From CALDTK01 sp963837005 (lineage in GTDB: Bacteria; Bacteroidota; Bacteroidia; Chitinophagales; Saprospiraceae): a stretch of DNA of 64,000 nucleotides. A program made the position numbers and the translations under genes. Of the stretch, positions 55,177-63,874 are shown piece by piece. Below the pieces are notes generated by a model. That model was not told where the DNA came from. It saw nothing but the letters and a program-made list of their open reading frames with translations, and did not search any database. The stretch spans positions 323,283 through 387,282 of the forward strand of contig CAWIMC010000022.1 of assembly GCA_963837005.1 (NCBI GenBank). The letters run 5' to 3'. Every line of letters begins with the position of its first letter. The stretch's first letter is position 1.

Positions 55177-56103
55177 ATGAATTTGTTTGTAGCCAAGACG
55201 GATCTAAACTGGTTCGCAGATCACTACCAGCATCAGCGTGACGAGGTGAACTTTTGGCGGCCGTCGGGTCAACTGTTAGGCGCTCTGAAGCCTGGTGAAC
55301 CACTGCTCTTCTTGCTCAAGAGCCCCGTGAACGCCATCGCTGGGTTTGGTCGGTTCTCGATTGCGTATCAGATGCCCGTTAGCAAAGCTTGGCAGTATTT
55401 TGGCAATGGGAACGGTGTATCGGAGGAACAACAGTTTCTTGCAAAGATCAAGAATTACCGATCGGTAGCAAAACAAGAGCGAGATCCGATAATCGGATGC
55501 ATTGTGCTTAATGAATGCGTTTGGTTCGACGAGGCTGATTACGTAAGGATGCCCGCCGACTTCGCTTCGAACATCGTTACCGGTAAAACATACTATGCCT
55601 ATGAGGGCGAGGGGTTAAGGGTCTGGCAGGACGTTCAGGCAATTGCGGGAAGAGAGAAACAGGATCAAATATTCCATCCTAATATGCTTGCTGAACCGAC
55701 TAGCCTCCCGTATGGATACGCCGAACGGAAGATAAGGTACGGCCAAGGTGCGTTCCGAACGATTGTGGAAGCTAACTACGAACGGTGCGCGATTAGCGGC
55801 GAAAAAACACGCCCGGTGCTGGAGGCGGCCCACATACAGCCTTACTCAGTTTCGCAAGACCACTCACCGACTAACGGCTTGCTGCTGCGAAGCGATGTAC
55901 ACAAACTATATGACCTAGGCTACATTACGGTGACGCCAGATTATGAGGTTCAAGTGAGCGGAAAGCTACGCGAGGATTTCTCGAATGGTAAGATTTACTA
56001 CCGACACGATGGGCAGCAATTGGCGAAACTTCCGAAGAGTAAGTTATTTTGGCCTGATACTGAGAAGCTGGCCTGGCATAAAGAGAAGATATGGCTGGGT
56101 TAG
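55177..56103 (+). CDS. HNH endonuclease with N-terminal PUA/SRA-like domain
   Basis: 308 residues. The C-terminal HNH module (HNH_2 type) has His219 in LEAAHIQPYS, Asn233 in PTNGLLL and His242 in SDVHKLYD, with YERCAISG before it. The N-terminal ~155 residues (LFVAKTDLNWFADHYQHQRD, NFWRPSGQLLGALKPGEPLL, LKSPVNAIAGFGRF) resemble the reader domains fused to HNH in modification-dependent nucleases, so a type IV restriction role is a fair inference. The DNA is clearly less GC-rich than its surroundings and carries no iterated motif, both signs of recent transfer. It sits exactly where the middle of the Mod gene should be. Confidence 0.85.
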   Translation: MNLFVAKTDLNWFADHYQHQRDEVNFWRPSGQLLGALKPGEPLLFLLKSPVNAIAGFGRFSIAYQMPVSKAWQYFGNGNGVSEEQQFLAKIKNYRSVAKQERDPIIGCIVLNECVWFDEADYVRMPADFASNIVTGKTYYAYEGEGLRVWQDVQAIAGREKQDQIFHPNMLAEPTSLPYGYAERKIRYGQGAFRTIVEANYERCAISGEKTRPVLEAAHIQPYSVSQDHSPTNGLLLRSDVHKLYDLGYITVTPDYEVQVSGKLREDFSNGKIYYRHDGQQLAKLPKSKLFWPDTEKLAWHKEKIWLG

Positions 56104-56275
56104 TAAATGTTCACCTTACCACCGTGTCGGTACTCCCGCTAAACGAGCAGACCGTTGTGGGCATAACGGGGAGCAAGTTGCTTGAAGAGTGCCATCGCGT
56201 GCATGTCGAGTTCGATGCCGCCTGGGTCAACTTCCTATACCCTTTCCCCGCCAATACCGGTGATCGCAATGGTGA
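56104..56275 (+). other. Remnant coding-like stretch between HNH and Mod C-terminus
   Basis: A short open stretch in the frame from 56091 reads VNVHLTTVSVLPLNEQTVVG and continues to LYPFPANTGDRNG. I do not recognise it. It may be a further part of the inserted segment or the end of another broken gene. Confidence 0.35.
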
Positions 56276-57418
56276 GGTGATAGTTTTCCGAAAGTGGGCA
56301 CCGTTAATATGCCCTCCGGGGAGTTGGTACCGGCCGATGGGTTTATGGAATGGGAAGTACCGCGTGACGCACCCGAGGGATGGCCTGTTTTGGCGAAAGC
56401 CGCCCTCGAAAGCTTCTGGCGAGCGCGTATCCAACGCCAGACCGAGATCGACGCGAGCATCGCCGCGAAGGCGGAGTTCGAGTACCTCTACGACAAACCT
56501 TACGAGGACAAGTCGAAGGTGCGCGTGGCCGGCCCCTTCACCGTCGAGAGTTGCGACCCGCACCGCGTGCTCGGGATCGACGAAAACGGCGAGGCGCGTG
56601 ACTTTCAGGCGGCGCAGGACCCGGGGACCTACCATGCCGCGCGCGATTTCGCGGACCTGATCCTCACCAACCTCGGCAAGGCGGGCGTCCAGCACAGCGA
56701 CAAGGCGCAGAAGATCATGTTCGAGAACGACAAACTCGAGCCTTACCCCGGCACTTGGATACAGGCGGAAGGGCGGTTTGAGGGCGCGGAAGGAAAGACG
56801 CAACGTGCGGCGATCCACATCGGTCCGGAGTACGGCACGGTGCTGCGCTCGGACCTCGTGGCGGCGGCCCAGGAGGCGAGTGAGGCGGGTTTCGACGTGC
56901 TCATCGCCTGTGGGTTCAACTACGGCGTCCACGCGAGCGACTTCTCGAAGCTCGGTCGACTGCCGGTGCTCAAGGCCCGCATGAATGCCGACCTCCACAT
57001 GGCGCAGGATTTGGCGCCCACCAAGTCGGCCAACCTCTTCGTAGTGTTCGGCGATCCGGACGTGGAGTTGCATACCCGCCCCGACGGTCGCTACGCGGTG
57101 GAGGTGCGCGGGGTCGACATCTGGGACCCGCGCCGCGACAAGATCGACACCCACGGCACAGACGGCATCGCGTGTTGGTTTCTGGATGACGACTACAACG
57201 GGGAGGCGTTCCACGTGCGGCACGCGTACTTCCTCGGGGCCAACAATCCGTACGACAAGCTCCGCAAGACCCTCAAGGCCGAGATCGACCGCGAGGCCTG
57301 GGAGAGTCTGAAGCGGGCGACCTCACGGGCGTTCGAGCGGCCGAGCAGTGGGCGGGTGGCGGTGAAGATTATTAATCATCTGGGGGATGAGGTGATGAAG
57401 GTGATGCGGGCGGGGTAG
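56276..57418 (+). pseudogene. Type III DNA methyltransferase (Mod), C-terminal fragment
   Basis: About 380 residues; the first possible start is the GTG at 56294. The segment GFMEWEVPRDAPEGWP, then EIDASIAAKAEFEYLYDKPY, VAGPFTVESCDPHRVLGIDE and the ending RVAVKIINHLGDEVMKVMRA is the conserved C-terminal region of the same Mod family as the fragment at 54617-55159. It contains no methylase motif of its own. If translated it could at most serve as a structural remnant. A perfect iterated motif (56387-56401) lies inside, unlike in the foreign genes on both sides. Confidence 0.85.
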
Positions 57419-57424
57419 GGAGAA

Positions 57425-57562
57425 ATGTGTGAGCAACTCCCTGAATCTAGGTATACCCACTCAGCGTATACTTGCCACGTAGCCCCACCACTTGCAGATA
57501 CACGGTTCGCCTTTGACACTTTTTGTGTTATTTTAGCGTTCCGCCGCAAAAACCGCACTATT
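57425..57562 (+). promoter_or_regulatory. AT-rich leader of the ATPase-protease pair
   Basis: A sharp drop in GC content with T-runs (TTTGACACTTTTTGTGTTAT near 57510-57535) makes this the probable promoter region of ietA. It is well placed 30-50 bases before the start but matches no consensus exactly. Confidence 0.4.
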
Positions 57563-58561
57563 ATGGCTACCGCACAACACATCAAGGCACTGGCCAGGAG
57601 CATCGCCGACGGGGACGAGCAGGGCGCCCGGGACATCCTGCGGCAGGTAGCGGCGCGGGCTGGGCTACAGGGGAAGGCCCGCTTTGCGGAGGAGATCGGG
57701 GAGATCTTGGCGCAACCGCAGCGTGTGAGCCAGTCTTCTTGGCATGCTGTCGCAAAAACGCCTAAGCCCTCTATGGTGCCATCGGCGCGGATGGCGACGG
57801 CAACCGACGGCATCCTGCAGGAAGTATCTACTTACCAAGAGCGGCTATCTAACCTTATTGTGACTGATCGACAGCGCGAGCGGCTCGGTCGTGTCCTTCT
57901 CGAACAACGCGCCTACGATCAACTCGCGCATCACGACCTTCGGCCGATTCGGAAGCTCCTACTTTATGGTCCCCCGGGGACAGGTAAGTCGATGACGGCG
58001 CGCGTACTCGCGTTCGAGCTAAAGCTCCCATTAAAGCGGATCAATCTTTACGCGGTCTTCTCCAAGCACTTTGGCGAGACGGCGGCACGGCTACATACTG
58101 TCTTCGAAGAAATGACGCGGATGCGCGCGGTATACCTCTTCGACGAATTCGATGCGCTCGGTTCGTCACGGCAGGGCAGTAACGAGGTCGGGGAAATGGG
58201 TAGGGTCGTCAACAGTCTCCTCCAACTGATCGAGGAGGATACATCGCAGAGTATTATCGTTGCGGCTACTAACCTCACTAGCAAGATCGACAGCGCCTTC
58301 GCGCGCCGTTTCGACGATATAGTTCGGTACGAATTACCAGACGCGCCGGAGGTCGATCAGCTCGTGGCTGATCGTCTAGGACGTAGTGTAGAGCATCTCC
58401 GTCTTACTAAATTATTTACGGGCTTGAGCCACGCTGAAATCGTTCACATCTGTGAAGACGTGCAGAAGCAAGTGGTATTGGGTATGATCGAGCGAGTGAC
58501 GCGCAACGCGATCGAGGCGGCGGTAGAACGGCGGCGGGAGCTGCGTAAAGAAATCGGGTGA
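57563..58561 (+). CDS. ietA: AAA ATPase of an IetAS-type defence pair
   Basis: 332 residues from the ATG at 57563. A helical N-terminal part (1-95) precedes the AAA module: Walker A GPPGTGKS (136-143), Walker B YLFDEFDA (191-198), sensor 1 IIVAATNLTS and the arginine finger region AFARRFDDIVRYEL. Paired with the downstream subtilisin-like protease it matches the IetA-IetS system, which has been reported both as a plasmid-stability pair and as an anti-phage system. The two genes overlap as GTGA. In the pair the ATPase is thought to restrain or direct the protease. Confidence 0.83.
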   Translation: MATAQHIKALARSIADGDEQGARDILRQVAARAGLQGKARFAEEIGEILAQPQRVSQSSWHAVAKTPKPSMVPSARMATATDGILQEVSTYQERLSNLIVTDRQRERLGRVLLEQRAYDQLAHHDLRPIRKLLLYGPPGTGKSMTARVLAFELKLPLKRINLYAVFSKHFGETAARLHTVFEEMTRMRAVYLFDEFDALGSSRQGSNEVGEMGRVVNSLLQLIEEDTSQSIIVAATNLTSKIDSAFARRFDDIVRYELPDAPEVDQLVADRLGRSVEHLRLTKLFTGLSHAEIVHICEDVQKQVVLGMIERVTRNAIEAAVERRRELRKEIG

Positions 58562-61011
58562 ACGATAAGCCCCACTTACGGATCTGGAAGCGGGACTTCA
58601 GCATGCCACATAAAGGCAAGGGCCAGGGCGGGCGCGATGAGACGAAAATCAAAACGCGGCCCGATCCGGAGGGGCACGCCACTCAGATGGCCGAGGTTTT
58701 TGCGGAGCTTTTTGAGGGTCTCCGATCCGAGGCGGAGTTTGATATGATTGGGGAGGGTTTCCTCTTCGCGCTGACGATAGATCGGCGCTACGGCGGTGAC
58801 TTGACCAGTCTTATCCGCGCTAAAGATCTTGGTATTCACGCCAAGGTGGCTGAGAAGCTCGAAGGAGGTTTGGTCTGGCTCGTACTTTGGATCCCGAGGC
58901 ACAGCTTCGCTGGGTTCCTTGCTCTGTGGGGCGAGTTTGGAGACACCCGCACAAAGGAGAACAAGGCACTCGATGCGGCGCTGCTATCAGTGGAGGATGT
59001 CCAGCTCGTTGCGCTCAGGGCGCTGTACTTTGGGCCAGCGGCTTACTATCCATCCGACGATGATGAATTAACTTGGTGGGAGGTATGGATACCACGAGAC
59101 AAGCTAGGTCATCTAGGGGCGCTTAAGCGCTTCGATGGGGTATTGCTCCCTCCGCACGAACTGAATTTTACTGGTGATTCCGTGCGCCTCGTAAAGGCCT
59201 CCCCCCGGCAAATTGTAGAGGCGAAGCTAATTCGCTATCTCTCGTCGTTACGTAAACCGCAGTTTTCTGTAGGTCTGTTGCTAAGACTCCCCGCCTCTGA
59301 TGCCCGGGAGTTTCAAGAAGGAGCGCTAGGGCGTATTAACATTGGAGCCGACCGAGTTCCGGTCGTACTTATAGACAGCGGCGTCAATAGGAACCATCCT
59401 TTGTTTGAACAGTCGTCGCTGATACGTGATACAGTAGCCATCGAGTTCGATCCGACCTCGGACACAGAGCAGCATGGCACGGGTACCGCCTCACTCATCG
59501 CCTTTGGGGAAGACCTAGCGGGGTTTATTGATGGCGAGAGGTCGAGCATCGAGGTTGGTGTCATCATTGACAGTGTCAACCCCTTGCAGGTGAGTTCCAA
59601 TCCCAAACCCAACCTGTTTGGAGAACTTACATTAAAGGCATGCAAGTTACTGCCTAATCGCGATGCCAAACTTTTCGTTTCTACGATCTCTACCGATGAT
59701 CCAGTAGCTCTAGGTAAAGGTGTTGCTGATAGTTATAGTGCTACGCTCGACTTGTTAGCGTATGGGTTAGATGCCACAACATACTTTCCCAACCGAGAGA
59801 CGGGCTTTGGGAAAGTGCTCATCCTTCAGTCGGCGGGCAACTGGAATGGACGTCCCGTAGGAGCTGAAATTAACGACGCTACTCGCCGTGTGCAGAGTCC
59901 GGCTCAGTCATGGAATGCACTCGTGATTGGTGCCTATACGAAACTGCCTCGTGGGGACGCTGGAACACTTAGCCTCTCCGTTCAACCCGGCGACGTTTCT
60001 GCCTATTCCACGTATGGGATAGGCTTTGAGACAAAGCAACCGCTAGTTCCCGATGTTGTCTTCGAGGGCGGGAACACAGTGCGCGAACGCGACGGGCATA
60101 ACCAGCACGATGACCTGAGCTTGCTCGCCGCCAACAGTCGGTTTTCGCGGCAACATCCGTTTATGGCTATGTTTGGCACGAGCGCTGCCGCGGCGCTGGC
60201 CGGTCACTTTTGTGCGTGCCTTCGTCAACGCTACCCAGACTACTGGCCCGAAACTATCCGTGCTTTAACGATCAACAGTGCGCGGTGGACGAGCCAAATG
60301 CTCGATCGCACGCTGGGAACGTCTACTAAACGTGCAATGCGTAAGCTCGTGCAGCAGTGTGGATTTGGCGTCCCGGACTTCGATATCGCGGCTAATAGTA
60401 CCGCCGACCGTGTGACCCTCGTCCGAGAGGCTGAACTACAGCCCTTCAAGATGGACAAGGGCGACATCAAATTCGACGAGATCCACCTTATTGAGCTGCC
60501 GTGGCCAGAGCTAGAACTGCAGCGTCTCTCGCTCGTGGCGTCAGAGGAGTCGGTGGAGTTGCGGGTGACGCTTTCTTACTTCGTCGAGCCAAATCCCTCG
60601 CGGGTTGACCTCCTTACGCGCTATCGCTACGAGTCTTGCGGCTTGCGCTGGCGGATGCAACGGCCAGGAGAGACCGTAGCTCAGTTGAGAGCGGCAGTAA
60701 GCGCCGGCACAGGAGAGGACACCCTGGAAGATCCTCTTGACCAATGGCAAATCGGACGCAACAACCGTCACCGTGGCAGCGTCCACACCGATATATGGCT
60801 AGGGAGTGGTGCTGAGCTCTCCGCAATGAAACACATTGCTGTCTATCCTGTCAATGGTTGGTGGCGTTCGCGGAAGACTGCCAATCGCTACGGACAGAAG
60901 ATGCGCTACAGCCTCGTGATAAGCCTCACAGCCCCTGCTGTAGGTGTCGATCTTTACGAAGAGGTAGCTACGCTGCTACGGGTGGAAGTCGACGCAACTG
61001 TAGATACGTGA
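58558..61011 (+). CDS. ietS: Subtilisin-like serine protease of an IetAS-type defence pair
   Basis: 817 residues from a GTG that overlaps the ATPase stop. A ~260-residue N-terminal region of unknown fold precedes an S8 domain with the triad Asp273 (VLIDSGVNRNHP), His306 (EQHGTGTAS) and Ser542 (FGTSAAAALAG), and the oxyanion Asn428 (SAGNWNG). There is no signal peptide, so the protease acts inside the cell, as expected for a defence or toxin role. A C-terminal beta-rich domain (about 620-817) follows. All catalytic residues are present, so the system looks functional. GC content is lower than in the core genes. Confidence 0.86.
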   Translation: MNDKPHLRIWKRDFSMPHKGKGQGGRDETKIKTRPDPEGHATQMAEVFAELFEGLRSEAEFDMIGEGFLFALTIDRRYGGDLTSLIRAKDLGIHAKVAEKLEGGLVWLVLWIPRHSFAGFLALWGEFGDTRTKENKALDAALLSVEDVQLVALRALYFGPAAYYPSDDDELTWWEVWIPRDKLGHLGALKRFDGVLLPPHELNFTGDSVRLVKASPRQIVEAKLIRYLSSLRKPQFSVGLLLRLPASDAREFQEGALGRINIGADRVPVVLIDSGVNRNHPLFEQSSLIRDTVAIEFDPTSDTEQHGTGTASLIAFGEDLAGFIDGERSSIEVGVIIDSVNPLQVSSNPKPNLFGELTLKACKLLPNRDAKLFVSTISTDDPVALGKGVADSYSATLDLLAYGLDATTYFPNRETGFGKVLILQSAGNWNGRPVGAEINDATRRVQSPAQSWNALVIGAYTKLPRGDAGTLSLSVQPGDVSAYSTYGIGFETKQPLVPDVVFEGGNTVRERDGHNQHDDLSLLAANSRFSRQHPFMAMFGTSAAAALAGHFCACLRQRYPDYWPETIRALTINSARWTSQMLDRTLGTSTKRAMRKLVQQCGFGVPDFDIAANSTADRVTLVREAELQPFKMDKGDIKFDEIHLIELPWPELELQRLSLVASEESVELRVTLSYFVEPNPSRVDLLTRYRYESCGLRWRMQRPGETVAQLRAAVSAGTGEDTLEDPLDQWQIGRNNRHRGSVHTDIWLGSGAELSAMKHIAVYPVNGWWRSRKTANRYGQKMRYSLVISLTAPAVGVDLYEEVATLLRVEVDATVDT

Positions 61012-61092
61012 GAAGTTCTACTTCAGAAGGCGCGAGACAATAGTTAACCCAACCTCGTTTACATCATCCTGCTTTTTTACACTTACTGCGGG
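61012..61092. other. Short gap before the Xre gene
   Basis: 81 bases with a T-run (CTGCTTTTTTACACTTACTG near 61068) that could end the protease transcript or be part of the next promoter. No stem is evident. Confidence 0.35.
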
Positions 61093-61494
61093 ATGAATGC
61101 CAATTCACCACCACACAACTCCAAAGTCATGTCCCCAGAAGAAATCGCCACCCTCAAATCCCAAATCGCCGCAGCCCAAACCCAACTCGCCGCAGAGCGT
61201 CAAGATCGCCCGCATGTCTTTACCCACATTAGCGAAATGCACTTCCTCATCGCCAAGCACATCAACCGTGCGCGGCTCCGCAAAGGCTACTCGTGGGAGG
61301 AGTTCGCCGAGCGCATTGGCGTAAGTGAAGAGGAAGTCTCCTACTGGCTCAACAGCCGCCATGGCCTCACCGTCGACGCGATTGCACAGATGCACGTCGC
61401 CCTCGGGGAGCCAGTGGTCATGGTGAGCGATCAGGAGTACAGATCGTTCGAGGAACGTGGTCTCGGGGGGACCGCCGAGCCAGTGCGCCGCTGA
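61093..61494 (+). CDS. Xre/HigA-like helix-turn-helix protein
   Basis: 133 residues (121 if the ATG at 61129 is used). A short coiled N-terminus (EEIATLKSQIAAAQTQLAAE) precedes a helix-turn-helix (LRKGYSWEEFAERIGVSEEE, then VSYWLNSRHGLTVDAIAQMH) like that of HigA antitoxins and Xre repressors. It is followed after 26 bases by a gene whose product begins with a RelE/ParE-like domain, which recalls toxin-antitoxin order. It may repress this two-gene unit and neutralise the RelE-like part. Confidence 0.78.
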   Translation: MNANSPPHNSKVMSPEEIATLKSQIAAAQTQLAAERQDRPHVFTHISEMHFLIAKHINRARLRKGYSWEEFAERIGVSEEEVSYWLNSRHGLTVDAIAQMHVALGEPVVMVSDQEYRSFEERGLGGTAEPVRR

Positions 61495-61520
61495 GCCTAG
61501 CCGCCTACCTTCCCACCCCC

Positions 61521-63648
61521 ATGATCCTCCGCATCGCCTCCACCTTCAACGCCGCCCTCGGCAAGCTCCAAAACAAGGAGCAGAAGCAGGTCAAGCTCAC
61601 GGTCTTCGACTTCCAGACCGAGGAGGGACGCAACGGACTGCGCTACCACAAGCTCGACCGCGTCCGCGACGAGCACTTCAGATCGGTGAGCGTCAACATG
61701 GACCTGCGCATCATCGTCCACCAGGATGGCGACAGTACACTGCTGTGCTACGTCGACCACCACGACAAGGCCTACGCCTGGGCCGAGCGCCGCAAACTGG
61801 AGGTGCATCCCAAGACAGGAGCTGCGCAGCTCGTGGAGGTGGTGGAGCGCGTCGAGGAGGTGGCGGGCGAGGAGTATGCGGCTTTCGCCAAAACACAAGA
61901 CGCGCCGATAGCTCTACCTGCTCAATCTCAGCCTCAGCCGCACTCGCAGAGCGAGTCGAACGCGGCTGAACGCTTCCCCCTCGCCGACCACACCGAGGAT
62001 TGGCTCCTGGAGTACGGCGTCCCCGCCGAGTGGATCGCGCGCCTCAAGGCCGCCAATGAGGATCAACTTCTCGAACTCGCCATGCACCTCCCGGAGGAGG
62101 CCGGCGAGATCGTCCTCTCGATCGCCACCGGCAAGGTGCCCGCGAAACCTACGTCCGCCCCTGCCACGGCCGATCCGTTCGAGCACCCCGACGCGCAGCG
62201 CCGCTTTCGCCGCATCGACTCCCGCTCCGAGATGGAGGCCGCGCTCGATGCGCCGTTCGACGCCTGGCGCATCTTCCTTCACCCGAGCCAGCGCGAACTG
62301 GTCGACAAGCGCTACACTGGCCCAGCCCGCGTGGCGGGCTCTGCCGGTACCGGCAAGACCATCGTCGCTATCCACCGCGCGGCGCACCTCGTCCGCGAGG
62401 ACGAGGAGGCCATCGTCCTGCTCACTACGTTCTCCCCGGCCCTCGCCAGTGCCCTCGGCCAAACCTTCCGTCGCCTCGTCCAGCACGAGCCCCAGCTCAT
62501 GGAGCGTATGCGTATCCAGCCGCTCGACGAGGTGGCGCGTGGGCTCTACCGTGCGCGCGGCGGTCGTCTCAAGATTACCGATGAAGCAGAGGTGCGACAA
62601 CTGGTTTTGGCGGAAGCCGAACGCCACGACGCGCAGGTCCCCAAGGACTTCGTGTGGCGCGAGTGGGACGAAGTGGTCGACGCCTGGCAGCTAATGACTT
62701 GGGAGGCATACGAGACGGTGCCACGCGTCGGCCGCGGCAATCCGCTCAGCACCAGCAAGCGCGATGCCCTGTGGCGCGTCTTTAGTGCCGTGCGGGGGGG
62801 GGTTGGATGCTCAAGGCAAAACGAGCCTCAACCAGACCTACGCCTACCTGGCGGATCACTTCGCCGAGGCGCGCAACCGAAGTCCCTTCACGCACTTCGT
62901 CGTCGACGAGGCCCAGGACCTGAGCGTGGCGCAACTGCGGCTCCTGGCCACGATGGCCGGCGAACGCCCGGATGCGCTCTACTTCGCCGGTGACCTTGGC
63001 CAACGAATTTTCCGTGCTCCCTTCTCGTGGTCGAGCCTCGGCGTTAATGTTCGCGGCCGATCAAAGACGCTGCGGATCAACTACCGCACGAGTCACCAGA
63101 TCCGCAGTCAAGCCGATCGCCTGCTCGACCCCGAGATCGCCGACGCCGACGGCAACCTCGAGCGCCGCGACGAGGCGCAATCCGTTTTCAATGGTCCACC
63201 GCCCCGCATCGAGCGCGCCAAAGACGAAGCCGACGAGGCGAGCCTGGTCGCCGACTGGATCGTCGCCTGCCGCGCCGACGGGATCGCCGCCCACGAGATC
63301 GCGATCTTCGTCCGCTCCGAGCGCGAACTGGCCCGCGCCCGCCTCGCCGTCGGCGCCGCCGAAACGGAGGCTTGCGAACTCGACGAGCGCCTCCGGACCA
63401 AAGACGACTGCGTCACGCTGAGCACGATGCACTTCGCGAAGGGTCTGGAGTTCAAGGCCGTCGCCGTCATGGCCGTGGATGAGGATGTGATCCCCGACAT
63501 CTCCCGATTGGAGCGTTTGGGCCACATCGAGGATGTGTATCAGACGGAGCGGCACCTCCTGTACGTGGCTTGCACCCGAGCTCGGGATCGCCTTTTGATT
63601 ACTTGTGCTGGGGAGCCGAGTGAGTTTATTGAGGATTTAGTGGGGTAG
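61521..63648 (+). pseudogene. UvrD/Rep-type helicase with N-terminal RelE-like domain, frameshifted at a G9 run
   Basis: Residues 1-95 (FNAALGKLQNKEQKQVKLTV, RVRDEHFRSVSVNMDLRIIV, LCYVDHHDKAYAWAERRKLE) have the RelE/ParE fold pattern. Helicase motifs follow: Walker A GSAGTGKT (273-280), then beyond the frame change VVDEAQDLSVAQLRLL (motif II), INYRTSHQIR (IV), TMHFAKGLEFKAVAV (V) and RHLLYVACTRARDRLLI (VI). The frame changes within nine G bases at 62794-62802; with eight Gs the chain continues VRGGLDAQGKTSLNQTYAYL without a gap, giving about 708 residues. As written the first half stops at 62993. Iterated motifs lie at 61880-61894 and 62603-62618. Confidence 0.84.
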
Positions 63649-63649
63649 G

Positions 63650-63732
63650 CGGCTCAGCGGCCGAGAGTGAGCTAAGGCGCGTTCGACGAGCTCCCGCTCG
63701 TGCGCCATAGCTCACCCTCGGCCGCTGAGCCG
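63650..63732. repeat. REP-like hairpin directly after the helicase stop
   Basis: A nearly perfect 31-bp stem (CGGCTCAGCGGCCGAG, GTGAGCTA, GGCGC and complement) carries the tip GTTCGACGAGCTCCCGCTCG. It begins two bases after the helicase stop codon and is followed by AAAAA, so it may also end the transcript. Confidence 0.88.
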
Positions 63733-63787
63733 AAAAAGCTGTCGCGTACTACATGATGAGTTAGGTGGCCACGAAGTGTGGAAGCTG

Positions 63788-63874
63788 TTTCGCTATGCGG
63801 GTGCGGGTGGCCCAGGGCGCGTTCGACGAGCTCCCGCTCGTGCGCCCTGGGCCACCCGCACACGCATAGCGAAA
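63788..63874. repeat. REP-like hairpin near the right edge
   Basis: A 31-bp stem with different sequence (TTTCGCTATGCG, TGCGGGTGGCCCAGGGCGC and complement) carries the same tip GTTCGACGAGCTCCCGCTCG as the hairpin at 63650-63732. Only the 21-base tip and the flanking GCGC are shared. Confidence 0.88.
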
